From a bacterium (lineage in GTDB: Bacteria > Armatimonadota > Chthonomonadetes > Chthonomonadales > Chthonomonadaceae): DNA of 8,806 nt. The stretch covers positions 1 to 8,806 of the forward strand of contig JAJZFK010000175.1 in NCBI GenBank assembly GCA_021805405.1, in the 5' to 3' direction. The position numbers were made by a program, and so were the translations under genes. Shown one piece after another: positions 5,931 through 8,806 of the stretch. Numbering within the stretch: position 1 is the first letter of the stretch; each line of letters begins with the position of its first letter. The notes under the pieces are model-generated. The model did no database searches. It was not told the DNA's origin and saw nothing but the letters and a program-made list of their open reading frames with translations.

Positions 5931-6845
5931 ATGGACCCAACTGCAGGCGATACCACAACGGCGAAAACCAAGGACATACTCAAAACTGATCCGGCAAAGA
6001 GACGGCAGGCGGAAATGGATCTTGCTCGCATGGGTATGTCGCCCCAGGAGATTGCCCGCCTGCTAGATGGGGACACCGGTACCTTCGACACGCTCGCAGT
6101 GCCCGAAGTGCCTGCAAATATCAAACAGCCACAGGTTAAAGCGGAACTCACCATTGAGGCGATGCGACTTCAGGCGGTAGCGCGCGAGCAGGAGCGAACG
6201 CAGGAGCTTGTACGGCGAGCGCAGGCGGTTGATCTTAAACTTCCACCTCTGCGCGAGGTTTCTGCCATGGAGCGCGGGCGGGCAGAGAAGCTACTTAGCG
6301 AGGCAGCACTTCTCCGCAGGCGCGAACGGCCAAAGGAAGCAGAGGCGAAGTGCCGTGAGGCATTAGTGGAAAATCCGGGGGACGCTGCTGCACTAGAGCT
6401 GCTTGGCGACCTGTTTCAGGACGTTGCGCGTATTGAAGAGGCGCTTGCCGCCTACAACAAGGCCCATGAGTTACAGCCCACTAGAACTACTGCAGAGAGA
6501 AAGTACGGTAACCTGCTAACAAACCAGGAGCAGTGGAGTTCCCTTGAGACGGAAGTCATTGCCAGGAGCCCCGGCCTTGCATTGCTGCTAAGCCTCGTAC
6601 TCCCCGGCTTAGGTCAGTTTTATAACGGCGAAGTGGGCAAAGGTGTTCTGTTTGTTGGCCTCGATTTTCTGGTTTTCTACCTCCTTGCCTACTCGCCGTG
6701 GGGTTTTCCCGCCGCGCGCAGTCACGGAGGTTTCAGCACCGGTCTGGTATTTTCATCTGCACTCCTTATCGTCATTTATCTCGCTGGCTCAATAGATGCA
6801 ATGAGCTCGGCGCGTATGGTGAGCGGGCAAAGTGGAAGGAATTAA
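5931..6845 (+). CDS. TPR-repeat protein with C-terminal TM2-like membrane domain
   Basis: A 304-residue product of unknown specific function. The N-terminal third is charged and helical; residues 28-46 look like a small helix-turn segment (MGMSPQEIARLLDG), and about 70-100 is an Arg/Glu/Gln-rich helix, possibly coiled coil. Two TPR-like units follow at about 118-150 and 152-184 (EAEAKCREALVENPGD, then EEALAAYNKAHELQPT). The C-terminus is membrane-embedded: a hydrophobic stretch from about 214, the TM2-type motif LPGLGQFYNGEVGKG (224-238), helices at about 237-256 and 271-290, and the closing GSIDAMSSA. No signal peptide is seen, so the TPR part is probably cytoplasmic and tethered to the inner face of the membrane. 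ATG at 5931 has GGGGAT (5920-5925) upstream, and the gene follows rsfS after 10 bases, suggesting one transcript. TPRs imply a protein partner, which is not identifiable. Confidence 0.8.
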   Translation: MDPTAGDTTTAKTKDILKTDPAKRRQAEMDLARMGMSPQEIARLLDGDTGTFDTLAVPEVPANIKQPQVKAELTIEAMRLQAVAREQERTQELVRRAQAVDLKLPPLREVSAMERGRAEKLLSEAALLRRRERPKEAEAKCREALVENPGDAAALELLGDLFQDVARIEEALAAYNKAHELQPTRTTAERKYGNLLTNQEQWSSLETEVIARSPGLALLLSLVLPGLGQFYNGEVGKGVLFVGLDFLVFYLLAYSPWGFPAARSHGGFSTGLVFSSALLIVIYLAGSIDAMSSARMVSGQSGRN

Positions 6846-6899
6846 CCATAGGTGGCGTAGGGCGTACTACCAGATTTCACTTTCAGTCATATTGTAGTT

Positions 6900-6905
6900 A
6901 AGGAG
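6900..6905 (+). promoter_or_regulatory. Strong Shine-Dalgarno site of sucC
   Basis: AAGGAG lies six bases before the ATG at 6912, the best ribosome binding site in the window. The 66-base gap before sucC (6846-6911) shows no convincing promoter or terminator. Confidence 0.75.
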
Positions 6906-6911
6906 CTATTC

Positions 6912-8069
6912 ATGAAGATTCACGAGTACCAGGCCAAGGAAGTGCTCGCCAGAAGCGGTGTTGCCGTTCCCAAAAACGCAGGTGTCGCTGTAACTGCCGA
7001 AGAAGCCGCGCAAGCCGTTGAGCGGCTTGGTGGCCGTGGAGTTATCAAGGCACAGGTACATACCGGTGGTCGCGGCAAAGCGGGAGGCATCAAGGTAGCA
7101 GAAAACGCCGAGGCGGCACGCGAAATTGCAGGCAGCATGCTGGGTATGATTCTCAAAACCCATCAGGCTCCTCAGGGTATTCGTGTGGATAAGGTCCTGA
7201 TTGAAGAGCCAATAAACATCGTTTCCGAGATCTACGCCGCAGTTCTGCCTGATCGCGTATCACGCAAAAATGTGATCATACTGAGCGCTCGCGGAGGAAT
7301 GGACATTGAAGCGGTTGCCGAAGAGGATCCTGACGCAATCGCACGGCTAGCTGTAGATCCACTTGAGGGTGTGTGCGATTACCAGTTGCGCGACCTCTGC
7401 TTTCGCGCGAAAATCGCAACCTCTCTTGTTAACAAGGTAAGTTCCTTCCTGCGAACCCTCTATAGCGCCTTTATATCATGCGATGCCTCGCTTCTCGAAA
7501 TCAATCCACTTGCCGTTACAGATACTGGCCGCGTACTTGCCGCCGATGCAAAAGTTGACATCGATGAGAGTTCGCTGTTCCGTCATCCAGAGCTTGCGGG
7601 CTACGCCGAGGAGAGTGAGGACGATCCCATTGAGGCCGAGGCACATAAGAAAGATATCGCTTACGTGCGACTTGGCGGCGACGTAGGGATTATCTGCAAC
7701 GGAGCTGGCCTCACGATGGCAACGATGGATGCAGTGCAGCGAGCCGGCGGCCGACCAGCAGATTTCCTGGACGTTGGGGGTGGAGCACAGGCCGATCGGG
7801 TGAAGGACTGCCTGGGTATCGTACTTTCGGATCCTAATGTGAAGGGTGTGCTAATCAATATATTTGGGGGTATTACCCGATGTGATGAGGTAGCCAAGGG
7901 GGTTATAACTGCTACAGAGTCGATGGACATAAAGGTGCCAATCGTGGTGCGCCTTGCTGGAACACGTGCTGCGGAGGGTAGCGCAATTCTGGCTGGTTCC
8001 TCACTCGTTCCCGCTGAAACGATGCAGGACGCTGCTGCGCAAATTGTGAGGCTTGTGAATGCCGCATGA
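6912..8069 (+). CDS. sucC: Succinyl-CoA synthetase (ADP/GDP-forming) beta subunit
   Basis: The beta subunit of the TCA-cycle ligase that converts succinyl-CoA and phosphate to succinate, CoA and ATP or GTP; it acts with the alpha subunit SucD in the cytoplasm. The 385 residues match full family length. The ATP-grasp domain shows MKIHEYQAKEVL (1-12), AQVHTGGRGKAGGIKV (47-62), LIEEP (96-100), ILSARGGMDIE (123-133), LLEINPL (194-200) and the Mg-binding ADAK (211-214). The CoA-ligase domain shows NGAGLTMATMD (263-273), PADFLDVGGGA (282-292), NIFGGITRCDEVAKG (316-330) and VRLAGT (346-351). All key positions look intact. The start at 6912 has AAGGAG six bases upstream. Its 3' end overlaps the rsmB start by 11 bases. 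sucD is not the next gene, which is unusual and implies that it lies elsewhere. Confidence 0.97.
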   Translation: MKIHEYQAKEVLARSGVAVPKNAGVAVTAEEAAQAVERLGGRGVIKAQVHTGGRGKAGGIKVAENAEAAREIAGSMLGMILKTHQAPQGIRVDKVLIEEPINIVSEIYAAVLPDRVSRKNVIILSARGGMDIEAVAEEDPDAIARLAVDPLEGVCDYQLRDLCFRAKIATSLVNKVSSFLRTLYSAFISCDASLLEINPLAVTDTGRVLAADAKVDIDESSLFRHPELAGYAEESEDDPIEAEAHKKDIAYVRLGGDVGIICNGAGLTMATMDAVQRAGGRPADFLDVGGGAQADRVKDCLGIVLSDPNVKGVLINIFGGITRCDEVAKGVITATESMDIKVPIVVRLAGTRAAEGSAILAGSSLVPAETMQDAAAQIVRLVNAA

Positions 8070-8806
8070 AACTGCCGCGGCCGACCGGTCGCAGCATGGA
8101 CAGACTCAGCGGGCGTTGACGGCAGCTTGCGAAATTGCAGGCTGCTGGCTGCAGCGTCAAGACAGCATATCTGCCGATCGAATTGTCAATACCGAAATTC
8201 GTGATCGTCGCTTTCTGGGCTCTCGAGAGAGGCGCGAAGTGAGCGAACTCGTATTCGGCTACATTCGCGCAAAGCGGCGGATTGAGACCATGTTAACCGC
8301 GCTAAATCTGTCAACCAATGCCGAAACCGGCATAAGGCTGCTCGCCCGTGAAAAGGGCTATCAGGAAGCGTTGAACCTTACCGATGGCCAGGTAGATGCC
8401 GCTGCAGCCAGCCTGCCCGATGTCACCAGCGCGGTAGATTATATCGCGCAGGTGCTCTCATTCCCGGATGACTGGGCGCAGTCACTGGTGGAGATACTTG
8501 GCGACGTTAGTGCTATAGAGGCCGCGCGCGCTCTTAACAGTCGTGCCCCAACTACTTTGCGCATCAATACGCTGACGACAACCAGAGAGTATGTTCTGAA
8601 GCAGCTGGAGGATGCAGAGTTGGCGCGATGGTCGCCGCTGGGCATTAATCTTACGTCGCAGGTTAACATCTTCGACCTGCCGCATTTTCGAGATGGGTGG
8701 TTTGAGGCTCAGGAAGAAGCGAGCCAACTCACGATTATGCTTGCCGACCCAAAACCGGGCGACATTGTAGTTGAAATAGGAGCTGGGGCAGGAGGGAAAA
8801 CCCTAG
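8059..8806 (+). CDS. rsmB: RsmB/NOP2-family rRNA (cytosine-C5) methyltransferase, N-terminal part (3' partial)
   Basis: The frame is open to the window end; 249 codons are visible. The N-terminal domain is NusB-like (about 15-150), with the typical RFLGSRERREVSELVFGYIR segment (51-70). Next comes the RNA-methyltransferase linker NSRAPTTLRINTLTT (160-174), then the FDLPHFRDGWFEAQEEASQL segment (205-224) and DPKPGDIVVEIGAGAGGKTL (230-249), where SAM-binding motif I begins. The family methylates a cytosine in 16S rRNA (C967 in E. coli). Motif I reads EIGAGAGGKT instead of the frequent DLCAAPGGKT, so this may be a divergent subfamily. The catalytic cysteines lie beyond the window. ATG at 8059 directly follows an in-frame stop at 8056, has GAGG (8048-8051) seven bases upstream and overlaps sucC by 11 bases. 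The ATG at 8066 is in another frame and stops after 17 codons. Confidence 0.88.
   Translation, partial: MPHETAAADRSQHGQTQRALTAACEIAGCWLQRQDSISADRIVNTEIRDRRFLGSRERREVSELVFGYIRAKRRIETMLTALNLSTNAETGIRLLAREKGYQEALNLTDGQVDAAAASLPDVTSAVDYIAQVLSFPDDWAQSLVEILGDVSAIEAARALNSRAPTTLRINTLTTTREYVLKQLEDAELARWSPLGINLTSQVNIFDLPHFRDGWFEAQEEASQLTIMLADPKPGDIVVEIGAGAGGKTL

Noticed and set aside
8066..8119. ATGA overlap start at the sucC stop as the start of the next gene
   Set aside because: That frame stops after 17 codons; the RsmB frame starts at the ATG at 8059.

Overview
The window is an ordinary-looking stretch of bacterial chromosome of moderate GC. It holds nine protein genes (two cut by the window edges) and one tRNA-Ser. 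Genes are closely packed, with several 4- to 11-base overlaps, and two consecutive genes start with TTG. Lineage cannot be fixed from sequence alone. Secreted alpha-2-macroglobulin, VanW and PIG-L proteins beside nadD-rsfS and sucC would fit a non-proteobacterial, mid-GC group such as Armatimonadota, but that is a guess.

Layout: (1) Positions 2-1131, plus strand: the C-terminal end of a bacterial alpha-2-macroglobulin, overlapping a membrane-anchored VanW-family protein by 4 bases. Both are predicted to act outside the cytoplasmic membrane. (2) Positions 1132-1283: a convergent intergenic gap with two imperfect hairpins, then a minus-strand secreted protein of unknown function with a CsgG/TolB-N-like look (1284-1919). 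(3) Positions 1920-3020: an AT-richer zone with a divergent spacer containing two small perfect hairpins, a four-helix membrane protein of unknown function (2200-2871), and non-coding sequence. (4) Positions 3021-3152: a textbook sigma-70 promoter and tRNA-Ser(GGA). (5) Positions 3205-6845: a plus-strand cluster of PIG-L deacetylase, nadD (NAD synthesis), rsfS (ribosome silencing factor with an unusual acidic N-terminal extension) and a TPR/TM2-like membrane protein. No convincing terminator separates the tRNA from this cluster. (6) Positions 6912-8806: sucC (succinyl-CoA synthetase beta subunit), overlapped by the start of an RsmB-type rRNA cytosine methyltransferase gene that runs off the window.

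The functional themes are envelope or surface proteins on the left and central metabolism plus ribosome biogenesis on the right. The nadD-rsfS pair is a widespread bacterial arrangement. I found no CRISPR array, insertion sequence, phage gene, toxin-antitoxin pair or recognisable defence system. The most unusual items are the acidic extension of RsfS, the apparent read-through from tRNA-Ser into the PIG-L/nadD/rsfS cluster, the uncharacterised membrane protein in an AT-richer patch behind paired hairpins, and sucC followed by rsmB rather than sucD.
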